A stretch of 64,000 nt of DNA from CAVQBJ01 sp963724405 (GCA_963724405.1 CAVRUQ010000012.1:62001-126000); one strand, 5' to 3'. Shown: positions 9,901-18,251, counted from the first letter of the stretch. Notes: generated from the letters alone by a model not told the origin. A program made the numbers and translations.

Positions 9901-11983
9901 CTACGACGAGGGCGGCGCCGCCTCGGTCATGGGCGGCGCGGTCAGCGGCTTCTGCAAGGCACTCGCGCGCGAGCGCGAGGACACGCTGATCAAGGTGGTG
10001 GACTTCGAGCCCAGCCGCAAGACCGCCGCGCTGGCCGGGCTCCTGATCGAGGAGACGCTTCGCGACCCCGGGGCGATCGAGGTCGGCCACGCCGACGGGC
10101 TGCGCTGGACGGTCGGCCTGCTCGAGCGCGCCGCCGGGTCCGCCGCGCCGGGCGAGCGCGCGGTCGGCGGAACGTTCGTGGTCACCGGCGCGGCCGGCAG
10201 CATCGTCTCCGCGATCACCGCCGACCTGGCCGCGCACTCGGGCGGCGGCACGTTCCACCTGCTCGACCTCGCGCCGGCACCCGACCCGGCGGATCCGGAC
10301 CTCGAACGCCTGGCCTCCGACCGCGACGGCCTCGCGCGCGAGCTGGCGGATCGCCTCAAGGCCGCCGGCGAACGCCCGACACCGAAGCTCGTCGAGCGCG
10401 AGCTCGGCCGCATCGAGCGCGCCCGCGCCGCGCACGAGGCGATCGCCGCGATCGAGCGGAGCGGCGGCCGCGCCGTCTGGCATCAGGTCGACCTGACCGA
10501 CGCCGACCAGGTCGCGGCCGCGCTCGCACCCGTTCGCGAGCAGGGCGCGATCGACGTGCTGCTCCACTGCGCCGGGCTCGAGATCAGCCATTACCTGCCG
10601 GAGAAGTCCCAGCGCGAGTACGACCTCGTGTTCGACGTCAAGGCCCACGGCTGGTTCAACGTCCTGCGCGGCCTGCGCGGCGCCGAGATCCGCACGGCGG
10701 CCGTGTTCAGCTCGATCGCGGGGCGGTTCGGGAACGCCGGGCAGACCGACTACAGCGCCGCGAACGACCTGATGTGCAAGAGCGTCTCGCGCCTGCGCGC
10801 CGACGGCGCGATGCGCGCGATCGCGGTCGACTGGACCGCCTGGGCCCAGATCGGCATGGCCAGCCGCGGCTCGATCCCGAAGATGATGATGCTCGCCGGG
10901 ATCGACATGCTGCCGCCGCCGGTCGGCATCGCGGCGTTGCGGCGTGAGCTCGAGGCGCCGGGCGGCGGCGGCGAGGTGCTCATCGCCGGCGCACTCGGCG
11001 TGCTGGCGTCCGAGCGTCATCCGACGGGCGGGCTCGACCCGGCCGCGGCGACGCGCCGGCTTGCCGATCCGCACGGTCCGATGACCGGCCGGATCGAGGC
11101 CATGACCGTCGGTGGCGGTCTGCGCGTGTCGACCGAGCTCGACCCGGCGCGACAGCGGTTCCTCGATCACCACCGGATCGACGGCACACCGGTCCTTCCC
11201 GGCGTCATGGGGCTCGAGGGCTTCGCCGAGATCTCGCACGCGCTGCTGCCCGAGTGGACCGTGATCGCGATCGAGGACGTCGAGCTGCTGGCGCCGTTCA
11301 AGTTCTACCGCGACGAGCCCCGGACGCTCGAGCTGGACGCGCTGCTGCGCGACGGAGGCGAGGGCACGCTGCTCGCCGACTGCCGACTTGTCGGCCGGCG
11401 TCAGCTCGCCGGCCAGGCCGAGCAGGAGACGGTGCACTTCACCGGCCGCGTCCGTCTGGCGCGCGAGGTGCCGTCGGCGCCGAGCGCCGAGGCGCCCCCG
11501 GCCGACCGGGCGGGCGTTGCCCACGACGACGTCTACCGGGTGTACTTCCACGGCCCCGCCTACCAGGTCCTCGACCACGCCTACCGTCACGACGGGTTGC
11601 TCGTCGGATGCCTCGCCGCGGACCTGCCGCCCGACCACGACCCCGTCCAGCAGCCGACGGAGGTCGACCCGCGGTTGATCGAGCTGTGCTTCCAGACCGC
11701 CGGCGTGCGCGAGCTCGGCGCCGCCGGCCGCATGGCGCTCCCCACCCACGTGGATCGCGTGCTGCGCTACGCCGTCGGACGCCCCGGCGCCACGTTCGCG
11801 CTCGTGCGTCCGCGGGGCGAGTTCGGGGATGCCGCCACCAAGGTGGACGCGGACGTCGTCGACGAGCGAGGGCATGTTCTGCTTCGGATCGAGGGCTACA
11901 GCACCACGGCGCTGCCGGGCGCGGTCGAGTCGGCCGCGCTCGAGCCGATACGGGTCGCGCTCGCCGGGCCGCGGTCGGACTGA
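3902..11983 (+). CDS. PUFA-synthase-like type I megasynthase, KS-AT-KS-ACP-ACP-KR-DH
   Basis: 2693 residues. Order seen: KS1 (~8-470; Cys217, His351, His391); malonyl-type AT (~610-930; GHSLGEY Ser713, SHAFH His815); KS2 (~1010-1515; Cys1259, His1406 in SHETFTP, His1446 in GLTGHPMG); Ala/Pro-rich linker; two nearly identical ACPs (~1643-1720 and ~1751-1828); a PfaA-type KR with structural subdomain (~1860-2080) and catalytic half (~2090-2380; VTGAAGS, Tyr2284) including the helical insertion typical of PfaA KRs; and a hot-dog DH (~2400-2690; HxxxGxxxxP His2424, Asp2589). Each ACP has Thr (1681, 1789) in the GID-S/T-VKQ position where pantetheine attaches to Ser. No ER or TE is visible. The ATG at 3902 is preferred to the GTG at 3884 because the KS fold begins there. 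The stop overlaps the carboxylase start (TGATG). Likely role: iterative assembly of a hydroxy or unsaturated acyl chain. The product is unknown. Confidence 0.93.
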   Translation: MTDTSAKAVAIVGVGAILPDAPDANAFWDNVTGGRYSISEVDPARWDPALYWDPEPGATERSYSKIGGWVRDWDWDPLGWKLPLPPHVTDAMDDGQKWTTACTRMALADAGWPERQLDLERTAVILGNAMSGEHHYLTQTRLVFPELARDLGHAPSFASLPAGQRARIESELHASLDARLPTISEDTMPGELGNCLAGRVANLFNLRGPNYVVDAACASAMAAMAASVEGLVDRDFDVAITGGVDRNMGIATYIKFCAIGALSATGTRPYADGADGFVMGEGAALLVLKRLADAERDGDRVYAVVRGIGGASDGRGKGLTAPNPVGQRLAVRRAWANAGLDPAGCSLIEGHGTSTRVGDLTEVTSLGEAFTNARLSPGSVALGSVKSNIGHLKAAAGAAGLLKTALALHHRRLPPSLGFERPNPNIDWDATPFRVNTELRDWERGNGDPRLAGVSAFGFGGTNFHVVLEEHVPGRLTSNGHASMAVPVEVGPNASPVSGEASPHAPEPIAEADAKAPLRGALVLGAAGRGELTTRLQAAAEAAGRGEAPPPRAPAEADLRAAERIAIDYGDAAELAQKAQLALRALDGDSPAAWSALAARGIFRGSGVPGRVAFMYTGQGSQYANMLGQLRRREAVVADTFAAADRAMAPLLDGRALSDLVFVDPDDPEALAQAEADLRRTEITQPAVLAVDVALTRLLGQYGITPDFVVGHSLGEYGALVAAGVLSFEDALAAVSARGGEMASLRTEDPGAMAAVSAPLPEVEAVLAEIDGYAVVANVNSTSQLVVGGATGAVEDATTRLEQRGFQVMPLPVSHAFHTEIVAGVAEPLKATLRRLTLSPPQIPVVANVDGTFYPTGPGVEEQIVELLGRQVASPVQFVAGLRTLHEAGARVFVETGPKRALWGFAADVLGDGAVSLYTNHPKLGDLRSFNCALCGLYAAGLGTGRAAAPSPVASAPESTPDPVRGEPAAGTPGSLADDTYRELGRMFAGVLERGRELLGGGDAGTPEPVVITGAALGLPGVERLFDDANVARILHGQQLIDVIPSHLRHEILEHHITRLVKGEDGSASFETIDREGDVIKLAARAGALQLAEEFGVSSDRTLALGRETQLAIGAGIDALRDAGIPLVLRYRTTTTGSQLPDRWVLPESLRDDTGIVFASAFPGVNDFADELNKFWADHGRREQLDTLRAIEARLTEDGDASRGLAEVRRRIHEVELELATAPYEFDRRFLFRVLSMGHSQLAELICARGPNTQLNAACASTTQAVALAEDWIRAGRARRVIVIAADDVTSEQLLPWVGSGFLASGAAATDEVVEEAALPFDRRRHGMLLGMGAAALVVESAAAARERAIMPICEVLASSTANSAFHGTRLDVEHIGAVMEDLVTRAEGRGVRREQIAPETMFVSHETFTPARGGSAAAEIHALRQVFGDGAERIVIANTKGLTGHPMGVGIEDVVAVKALETGIVPPVPNFHDVDPELGELNLSRGGAYPVRYALRLAAGFGSQISMTLLRWTPVADGRHRSPEELGFAYRVADRGAWSEWMRRVSGQEDPQLEVVARTLRVVDAPAATHAVPAQAPARAARAPTAAVPVPIPAAPIPPAPAEPERAPTAPAPAAPEPEPAGPEPVRAAGPPEAAGAAPAPTSEEEVTERVLELVALETGYPTDLLDPDLDLEADLGIDTVKQAEVFAAIREHYDIERDESLKLRDYPTLRSVVRFVTERTPQTAAPETTAAPEAAPPEPAPASALPGPTSEEEVTERVLELVALETGYPTDLLDPDLDLEADLGIDTVKQAEVFAAIREHYDIERDESLKLRDYPTLRSVVRFVTERTPQTAAPETTAAPEAAPPEPQAEPQAEDGAFPRRIPVPVLRPPLDCCVDTGVELAEGARVLLMPDRGGVAAALAGRLEQRGVTVLTVPGQPQVDELERMLAGWTAEGRIAGVYWLAALDDEGRLEELEPGAWRAGLHVRVKLLAAAMRALAADGTADPFLIAATRMGGRHGYDEGGAASVMGGAVSGFCKALAREREDTLIKVVDFEPSRKTAALAGLLIEETLRDPGAIEVGHADGLRWTVGLLERAAGSAAPGERAVGGTFVVTGAAGSIVSAITADLAAHSGGGTFHLLDLAPAPDPADPDLERLASDRDGLARELADRLKAAGERPTPKLVERELGRIERARAAHEAIAAIERSGGRAVWHQVDLTDADQVAAALAPVREQGAIDVLLHCAGLEISHYLPEKSQREYDLVFDVKAHGWFNVLRGLRGAEIRTAAVFSSIAGRFGNAGQTDYSAANDLMCKSVSRLRADGAMRAIAVDWTAWAQIGMASRGSIPKMMMLAGIDMLPPPVGIAALRRELEAPGGGGEVLIAGALGVLASERHPTGGLDPAAATRRLADPHGPMTGRIEAMTVGGGLRVSTELDPARQRFLDHHRIDGTPVLPGVMGLEGFAEISHALLPEWTVIAIEDVELLAPFKFYRDEPRTLELDALLRDGGEGTLLADCRLVGRRQLAGQAEQETVHFTGRVRLAREVPSAPSAEAPPADRAGVAHDDVYRVYFHGPAYQVLDHAYRHDGLLVGCLAADLPPDHDPVQQPTEVDPRLIELCFQTAGVRELGAAGRMALPTHVDRVLRYAVGRPGATFALVRPRGEFGDAATKVDADVVDERGHVLLRIEGYSTTALPGAVESAALEPIRVALAGPRSD
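8824..9123 (+). repeat. Direct repeat copy 1 encoding ACP1
   Basis: 300-bp unit spanning ACP1 and its Pro/Ala linker. It is identical to the unit 324 bp downstream except for G here at 9034 versus A at 9358, a synonymous Leu change. Confidence 0.97.
9148..9447 (+). repeat. Direct repeat copy 2 encoding ACP2
   Basis: Second copy of the 300-bp unit, in frame (offset 108 codons). Near-identity that includes third codon positions points to recent duplication or ongoing gene conversion. Copy number could be misassembled in short-read data. Confidence 0.97.
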
Positions 11984-14900
11984 TGTCGCTCGCCCACCCG
12001 TTTGAACGGCTGGCGATCGTCAACCGCGGCGAGGCGGCGATGCGACTGATCCACGCCGTGCGCGAGCTCAACGCCGTGGGCGAGCGCACGATCCGGACGA
12101 TCGCGCTGTATACGGACCCGGAGCGCGGAGCGATGTTCGCGCGCGAGGCCGACGAGGCGTATCGCCTCGGACCGGCCACGGTCGTCGACGAACAGGGCAA
12201 CGAGCGCAGCGGCTACCTGGATCACGCCGCGCTCGAGCGCGCCCTGGTGGCCACGCGGGCCGACGCGGTGTGGGTCGGATGGGGCTTCGTGGCCGAGGAT
12301 CCCGAGTTCGCCGAATTGTGCGCGCGCCTGGGGCTCGTGTTCGTCGGTCCCGACGCCGCCGTGATGCGCCGCCTCGGCGACAAGATCGAAGCCAAGCGCC
12401 TCGCCGAGGCGGCGGGGGTGCCGGTGGCGCCGTGGAGCGGTGGGCGCGTCGAGCGGGTCAAGGATGCGCTCGAGCACGGCGCGCGAATCGGCTTTCCGCT
12501 GATGATCAAGGCCGCCGCCGGCGGTGGCGGGCGCGGAATCCGGCGGGTGGACTCGGTCGACTCCCTGATCTCCGCGTTCGAAAGCGCCCAGGCGGAGGCG
12601 CTGGCGACCTTCGGTCGCGCCACGATGCTGCTCGAGCAACTCGTCAGCCCGGCGCGCCACGTCGAGGTGCAGGTGATCGCCGACGGACAGAGGACCGTAT
12701 GGGCGCTCGGCGTGCGCGACTGCTCGGTCCAGCGCCGGCACCAGAAGGTGATCGAGGAGTCCGCGAGCGCGGCGCTCAGTCCCGAGCAGAACGACGAGCT
12801 GCGCGATGCGGCCGTGCGCTTGACCGTTCGGGCCGGCTACCGCGGCGCCTGCACGGTCGAGTTCCTGTACCACCCCCTCACCGGGGGCCTGTCGTTCATG
12901 GAGGTCAACACCCGGTTGCAGGTCGAGCATCCGGTCACCGAGATGACCACCGGCGTCGACCTGGTCAAGCTGCAACTGCACGTCGCCGCCGGCGGGCGCC
13001 TCGAGGACGCACCGCCCGCCTCGCGCGGTCATGCGGTCGAGGCGCGCCTGTGCGCCGAGGATCCGGCGCTCGATTTCGCCCCGGCTCCGGGCCGCCTGGA
13101 GCTGCTTCGCCTGCCCACGGGTCCCGGTCTGCGAATCGATACCGGCGTCAGCGAAGGCGACATGATCCCGGCCGAGTTCGACTCGATGATCGCCAAGATC
13201 ATCGCGTGGGGCAGCGACCGCGTCGAGGCGCTCGCGCGCCTGCGCCGCGCGCTGTCCGAGACGACGGTGGTGATCGAGGGCGGCACGACCAACCAGGCGT
13301 TCCTGGTCGAGCTGCTCGGGCGCGCCGACCTGCGCGCCGGGGACGTCGACACCGGCTGGCTCGACGGCCTCCAGCTGCGGGGCGAGACGATTCCGGAGCG
13401 TCATCGCGAGGTCGCGCTCCTCGCCGCCGCCATCGAGATCGCGGACGAGACCACGGCGGACGATCGGGCGCGGTTCTTCGCCTTCGCCCGCCGCGGGCGC
13501 CCGCAGGTCGACGCCGAGCGGTCGCAAACGATCGAGCTGCGCCACGGCGCCGGCCGCTACCGGATTCTGGTCGACCAGATCGGGCCGAGCTCATACCGGC
13601 TCGAGGTGCCGGGCGCGAGCCTCGAGGTGGATGTGCGGCGCCTCGGCCGTTACGAGCGTCGCCTCCACGTTGCCGATCGGATGCACCGGATCGTGATCTC
13701 CGAGCAGGGCGCCGAGCTCCTCGTCGACGTCGACGGCGTCTCGCACCGAGTCGCCCGCGACGACGGCGGCATCGTGCGCAGCCGCGCACCGGCGGTCGTC
13801 GTCTCGATTCCGGTCGCCGCGGGCGACGTCCTCTCTGCGGGCGATGTCGTGGCCGTGGTCGAAAGCATGAAGATGGAGTCCTCGTACGTCGCCCCGTTCG
13901 CCGGTCGCGTCCGCGAGGTGCTGGTCGCACCCGCGGTGCACCTCGCTGCGCAGGCTCCGATCGTGCGCATCGAGCCGCTGGACACGGCCGAGTCGGAGGG
14001 CTCGGTTCCGCTGCTCGACTTCTCGCGCCTGCAGCCGTCGGCCCCCGGGGAGCCGATGGAGCGCTGCCGCGACGACCTCGCGCGCCTCGAGCGGTCGACC
14101 CTCGGCTACGACGTCGCGCCCGACGAGGTGACGCGGATCATCGCCGAACTGCACGACGGCGCCGACGGGCTGGCGGACGATCCGGCGCTCATCGCGGGCG
14201 AGCACAGGCTGCTCGGCATGTACGCCGACCTGCGGGCGGTGACGCACCCGCAGCGCGAGCTGGCGGAGCCCGGAGAGGACCTGCTGCGCAGCCCCCAGGA
14301 GCACATGCACGAGTACCTGCGCTCGCTCGACGCCCGCGCCGAGGGGCTGCCGGCGTACTTCACCGCGCGGCTGGAGCGTGCGCTGGCGCACTACGGCGTC
14401 GTCGGGCTCGAACGGACTCCCGTGCTCGAGGACGCCTGTTACCGGCTGTTCCTCTCCCAACAGCGCGATGCGGTGGCGCGGGCCGCGATGCTTGCGATCC
14501 TCGACCGGCGCCTGGAGCTCGCCGACGAGCTGGTGGGCCGGGTCGGCGAGGACTTCCGCGACTCGCTGACGCGGCTCGTCAGCGCCACCGAGGGGCGCGA
14601 CCAGGTGCTCGCCGAACTGGCGCGCGAGGCTCGCTTCCGCTATTTCGACGAGCCGCTCATCACGGCGGCGCGCGCGGAGGCGTACGCCGCGATGGAGCAG
14701 CACCTCGGCGCGCTCGCCGAGCCGGTGAGCGGCGCGGACCGAGCGCGGCGCATCGCCGCGCTCGTGGCCTGTCCCCGCCCGCTCGCGCCGCTGCTCAGCC
14801 GCGCACTGGCAACCGCGCCGGCGAGGCTGCGCCGGCCTCTGCTCGAGGCGATGACGCGCCGCTACTACCGCACCCGGGAGCTGCGCGGGTTCGAGGAGAT

Positions 14901-17586
14901 CGAGCTCGACGGCCAGCTGATCCTGGCCGCTGCCTACGAGCACGCGGGGCGTACGCACCACCTGCTGACCGCGTTCGTCGACCGCGCGGAGCTTGCCACG
15001 GGCGCGCGCGCGTGCGCCGCGCACGCCGCCGGATCGCCGGCCGGCGAGCCGGTGATGGTGGATCTGTACTGCGAGCAGGCGGAACCGTCGTCGATCGCGC
15101 TCGCGCCCGTGCTGCAGCACGAGCTCGAGGCCGTCGCGTTCCCCTCGGACACCGAGCGGATCGTCGTGGCCGTGGCCGCGACGACGCGGGGTCGGGGCAT
15201 GTCGGCGGTCGACCTGTTCACCTTCCGTCCGGGGCCCGGTGGCCTGATCGAGGACGAGCCGCTGCGCGGGCTGCACCCGATGATGGGCGAGCGCCTGTCG
15301 CTCTGGCGACTGCAGAAGTTCGCGCTCGAGCGGGTTCCCTCCGGAGAGGATGTCTACCTGTTCCACGGCATCGCTCGCGAGAACCCCAACGACGAGCGTC
15401 TGTTCGCCCTGGCCGAGGTACGCGACCTGACCCCGATTCGCGACGAGGACGGGCGCGTGATCGCGCTGCCCGAGTTCGAGCAGATGCTCGTCGAGGGCCT
15501 CGAGGGGATCCGTGCCTTCCAGAGCCATCGCCCGCCCAACCGCCGGCTGCAGTGGAACCGCCTGCTGCTGTACGTCTGGCCGGAGATCGACCTCTCGCCC
15601 GAGGAGATGACCGGGCTGGCCGCGCGTCTGGCGCCGGCCACCGCCGGTCTCGGGCTCGAGCTGCTCCTCGTCAGCGGCCGGCTGCGCGAGGCCGGCGGAC
15701 GAGCCCGTCCGCGCGTGCTGCGGATGTTCGCCACCAGCGGTGGCATGCCGGTGCTCGAGATCGACGAGCAGCCGACCCGGCCGATCGAGCCGCTCGACGA
15801 AGGCGCCCGACGCGTCATCTCGGCCCGGCGGCGCGGGACCATGCACCCGGCGGAGATCGTCAGGCTGCTGACCTCGGGGCACGGCGGCGAGTTCACGGAG
15901 CACGACCTCGACGAGCACGGGCGCCTCGTGCCGGTCGATCGGCCGGTGGCGACCAACGCGGCCGCGGTCGTGGTCGGGATCGTGCGCAATCGCACCGCGC
16001 GGTACCCGGAGGGCATGGCGCGCGTCACGCTGTTCGGCGATCCGACCCGGGCCCTGGGCTCGCTCGCCGAGCCCGAGTGCCGGCGCATCATCGCCGCCCT
16101 CGACATGGCCGAGCGCGAGCAGCTCCCGCTCGACTGGTTCGCGCTCTCGGCCGGCGCGAGGATCGCCATGGACTCCGGCACCGAGAGCATGGATTGGATC
16201 GCCGCCGTGCTGCGGCGGATCGTCGAATTCACGCAGGCCGGAGGCGAGATCGACGTCGTGGTCACCGGCATCAACGTCGGCGCGCAGCCGTACTGGAACG
16301 CGGAGGCGACGATGCTGATGCACACGCGCGGCATCCTCGTCATGACGCCGGCGAGCGCGATGGTGCTGACCGGCAAGCAGGCGCTTGACTACTCGGGCGC
16401 CATCTCGGCCGAGGACAACTTCGGGATCGGCGGCTACGAGCGAATCATGGGTCCCAATGGCCAGGCGCAGTACTGGGCGCACGACCTCGCGGCCGCGTGC
16501 CGGATCCTGCTCGAGCACCACGAGCACGCCTACGTCGCCCCGGGCGAGCGCTTTCCCCGCCGCGCCACGACGGCCGACCCGCATGACCGCGACGTCCGCG
16601 ACGCACCGCACGCCGCCCCGGGCTCACCGCTGACGCGTGTCGGCGACGTGCTCTGCGAGGAAACCAACCCCGGCCACAAGCAGCCGTTCGATGTCCGCAG
16701 CGTGATGCGCGCCACGATCGACTCCGACCACGCTGCGCTCGAGCGCTGGGCCGACATGCACGGCGCGGAGTCGGCGGTGGTATGGGACGCGCACCTCGGA
16801 GGCTGGCCGGTGACGCTGCTCGGGATCGAGTCCCGCGCCCTGCAGCGCCACGGGTTCATCCCCGCCGACGGCCCCGAGCAGTGGTCCTCCGGGACGCTGT
16901 TCCCACGCTCGTCGAAGAAGGTCGCGCACGCCATCAACGCCGCCAGCGGGCGCCGCCCGGTCGTCGTCCTGGCCAACCTGGCCGGCTTCGACGGCTCGCC
17001 GGAGTCGATGCGCGAATGGCAGCTCGAGTACGGCGCGGAGATCGGGCGAGCGGTGGTCAACTTCGACGGACCGATCGTGTTCTGCGTCATCTCGCGCTAT
17101 CACGGCGGCGCGTTCGTGGTCTTCTCCCACCGGCTGAACGAGCAGCTCGAGGCGGTGGCGCTCGAGGGCACGTACGCCTCGGTGATCGGCGGTGCCGCCG
17201 CCGCCGGCGTGGTGTTCGCCCGGGAGGTCGAACAGGCCGCCCGGGAGGACCCACGGATCACCGAGCTGGACGCATCGGTCGAGGCCGCCGAGGGTGGGGC
17301 GCGGCACGAGCTGCGCGCCCGGCGCGCCGCGCTGTTCACGATGGTGGTCGCCGAGAAGCGGGCTGCGTTGGCGGCCCGGTTCGAGGCCACCCACAGCGTC
17401 GAGCGGGCGGTGCGCATGGGGTCGGTGCGGCGGACGATCGCCCCGGCCACGCTGCGCCCGTACCTGATCGACGCCGTCGAGCGCGGAATCGAGCGCAGCG
17501 ATCGAGACGGACCCCGCGATCAGGGGGCCGCGCGCCGCCCGGCGGACCTCCGCCCGCGACGCCGACGTCCGGCCGGAGCACGATGA
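11983..17586 (+). CDS. Single-chain biotin-dependent acyl-CoA carboxylase (BC-BCCP-CT)
   Basis: 1867 residues carry all carboxylase parts, as in eukaryotic-type acetyl-CoA carboxylase. Biotin carboxylase is at ~1-470 (ATP-grasp Gly-rich loop KAAAGGGGRGIR; EVNTRLQVEHPVTE). A BCCP domain has the biotin lysine at Lys630 in ESMKM. A central region (~670-1300) is followed by carboxyltransferase beta and alpha halves at ~1310-1830 (GIVRNRT, TGINVGAQPYWN, FDGSPESM). It would carboxylate acetyl-CoA, or another short acyl-CoA, to supply malonyl-type extender units. Most bacteria split these functions over several subunits. The start overlaps the synthase stop and the stop overlaps the PPTase start, which strongly suggests it feeds this pathway. 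Substrate preference cannot be read from the sequence alone. Confidence 0.92.
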   Translation: MSLAHPFERLAIVNRGEAAMRLIHAVRELNAVGERTIRTIALYTDPERGAMFAREADEAYRLGPATVVDEQGNERSGYLDHAALERALVATRADAVWVGWGFVAEDPEFAELCARLGLVFVGPDAAVMRRLGDKIEAKRLAEAAGVPVAPWSGGRVERVKDALEHGARIGFPLMIKAAAGGGGRGIRRVDSVDSLISAFESAQAEALATFGRATMLLEQLVSPARHVEVQVIADGQRTVWALGVRDCSVQRRHQKVIEESASAALSPEQNDELRDAAVRLTVRAGYRGACTVEFLYHPLTGGLSFMEVNTRLQVEHPVTEMTTGVDLVKLQLHVAAGGRLEDAPPASRGHAVEARLCAEDPALDFAPAPGRLELLRLPTGPGLRIDTGVSEGDMIPAEFDSMIAKIIAWGSDRVEALARLRRALSETTVVIEGGTTNQAFLVELLGRADLRAGDVDTGWLDGLQLRGETIPERHREVALLAAAIEIADETTADDRARFFAFARRGRPQVDAERSQTIELRHGAGRYRILVDQIGPSSYRLEVPGASLEVDVRRLGRYERRLHVADRMHRIVISEQGAELLVDVDGVSHRVARDDGGIVRSRAPAVVVSIPVAAGDVLSAGDVVAVVESMKMESSYVAPFAGRVREVLVAPAVHLAAQAPIVRIEPLDTAESEGSVPLLDFSRLQPSAPGEPMERCRDDLARLERSTLGYDVAPDEVTRIIAELHDGADGLADDPALIAGEHRLLGMYADLRAVTHPQRELAEPGEDLLRSPQEHMHEYLRSLDARAEGLPAYFTARLERALAHYGVVGLERTPVLEDACYRLFLSQQRDAVARAAMLAILDRRLELADELVGRVGEDFRDSLTRLVSATEGRDQVLAELAREARFRYFDEPLITAARAEAYAAMEQHLGALAEPVSGADRARRIAALVACPRPLAPLLSRALATAPARLRRPLLEAMTRRYYRTRELRGFEEIELDGQLILAAAYEHAGRTHHLLTAFVDRAELATGARACAAHAAGSPAGEPVMVDLYCEQAEPSSIALAPVLQHELEAVAFPSDTERIVVAVAATTRGRGMSAVDLFTFRPGPGGLIEDEPLRGLHPMMGERLSLWRLQKFALERVPSGEDVYLFHGIARENPNDERLFALAEVRDLTPIRDEDGRVIALPEFEQMLVEGLEGIRAFQSHRPPNRRLQWNRLLLYVWPEIDLSPEEMTGLAARLAPATAGLGLELLLVSGRLREAGGRARPRVLRMFATSGGMPVLEIDEQPTRPIEPLDEGARRVISARRRGTMHPAEIVRLLTSGHGGEFTEHDLDEHGRLVPVDRPVATNAAAVVVGIVRNRTARYPEGMARVTLFGDPTRALGSLAEPECRRIIAALDMAEREQLPLDWFALSAGARIAMDSGTESMDWIAAVLRRIVEFTQAGGEIDVVVTGINVGAQPYWNAEATMLMHTRGILVMTPASAMVLTGKQALDYSGAISAEDNFGIGGYERIMGPNGQAQYWAHDLAAACRILLEHHEHAYVAPGERFPRRATTADPHDRDVRDAPHAAPGSPLTRVGDVLCEETNPGHKQPFDVRSVMRATIDSDHAALERWADMHGAESAVVWDAHLGGWPVTLLGIESRALQRHGFIPADGPEQWSSGTLFPRSSKKVAHAINAASGRRPVVVLANLAGFDGSPESMREWQLEYGAEIGRAVVNFDGPIVFCVISRYHGGAFVVFSHRLNEQLEAVALEGTYASVIGGAAAAGVVFAREVEQAAREDPRITELDASVEAAEGGARHELRARRAALFTMVVAEKRAALAARFEATHSVERAVRMGSVRRTIAPATLRPYLIDAVERGIERSDRDGPRDQGAARRPADLRPRRRRPAGAR

Positions 17587-18251
17587 CCCGCTGGCTGACC
17601 CGCTCGCTCGTCGAGGTGCCGGCGGGCGAGGCCTGGCTCGGACCGCTCGAGCGCGCCGCGCTCGCGGGCCTCGTGATCGAGAAGCGCCGTGCCGACTGGC
17701 GCCTCGGGCGCTCCACGGCGAAGGCCGCCGTCGCGACGTTCCTCGGCGTCGACCCCGGGCGTGTCGAGGTCGTCGCGGCGCCGAGCGGGGCGCCGGTGGC
17801 CCGGCTCGACGGCGCACGCGCCGCGTTGGAGCTGTCGCTCAGCCACCGCGCGGGACGCGCGCTCGCCGTGCTCGCCTCGCCCGGGACCGGCGTCGGCTGC
17901 GACCTCGAGCTCGTCGAGCCGCGCAGCGCGGCGTTCGTGGAGCAGTGGCTCGCGCCGACCGAGCAGGCGCTCGTGCGGGGCGTGCCGAGAGGCGCACAGG
18001 CCCGGATGGCGAATCTGATCTGGAGCGCGAAGGAGGCGGCGGCCAAGGCGCGCGGCGAGGGACTGCGCCTGGACGTCCGTCAGGCCGAGGTGACGCTCGG
18101 CGAGCCGAACGGCAAGCGTGGCGGTTGGGGCCCGCTGCGGGTGCGGTGGGGGGACGGCTCATCCGCCCACGACGGCTGGTTCCGACACGAGCCGACCTGG
18201 GTCATGACCGTGGTCGGTGGCGACGGGGGTTCGCCGCCGCTGGCCCTGTGA
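17583..18251 (+). CDS. 4'-phosphopantetheinyl transferase superfamily protein
   Basis: 222 residues, Sfp/AcpT-like. The Mg-binding motif is GCDLE (Asp107, Glu109) and the second motif is WSAKEA (Glu151, in 147-152), both intact. It transfers 4'-phosphopantetheine from CoA to carrier proteins. The ATG overlaps the carboxylase stop (ATGA), so it is the last gene of the operon, and its natural partner is the tandem-ACP synthase. Because those ACPs have Thr at the attachment position, this enzyme may have unusual acceptor specificity. That is inference. Confidence 0.9.
   Translation: MTRWLTRSLVEVPAGEAWLGPLERAALAGLVIEKRRADWRLGRSTAKAAVATFLGVDPGRVEVVAAPSGAPVARLDGARAALELSLSHRAGRALAVLASPGTGVGCDLELVEPRSAAFVEQWLAPTEQALVRGVPRGAQARMANLIWSAKEAAAKARGEGLRLDVRQAEVTLGEPNGKRGGWGPLRVRWGDGSSAHDGWFRHEPTWVMTVVGGDGGSPPLAL

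Noticed and set aside
3902..11983. Calling the synthase a true EPA/DHA PUFA synthase
   Set aside because: There is no PfaC/PfaD-type enoylreductase, no CLF lacking Cys and only two ACPs with Thr; similarity is in the KR and ACP style only.
12270..16388. Plus-strand open frame of about 1370 codons in another frame of the carboxylase gene
   Set aside because: Low-complexity Arg-rich sequence; the carboxylase frame carries intact catalytic motifs throughout.
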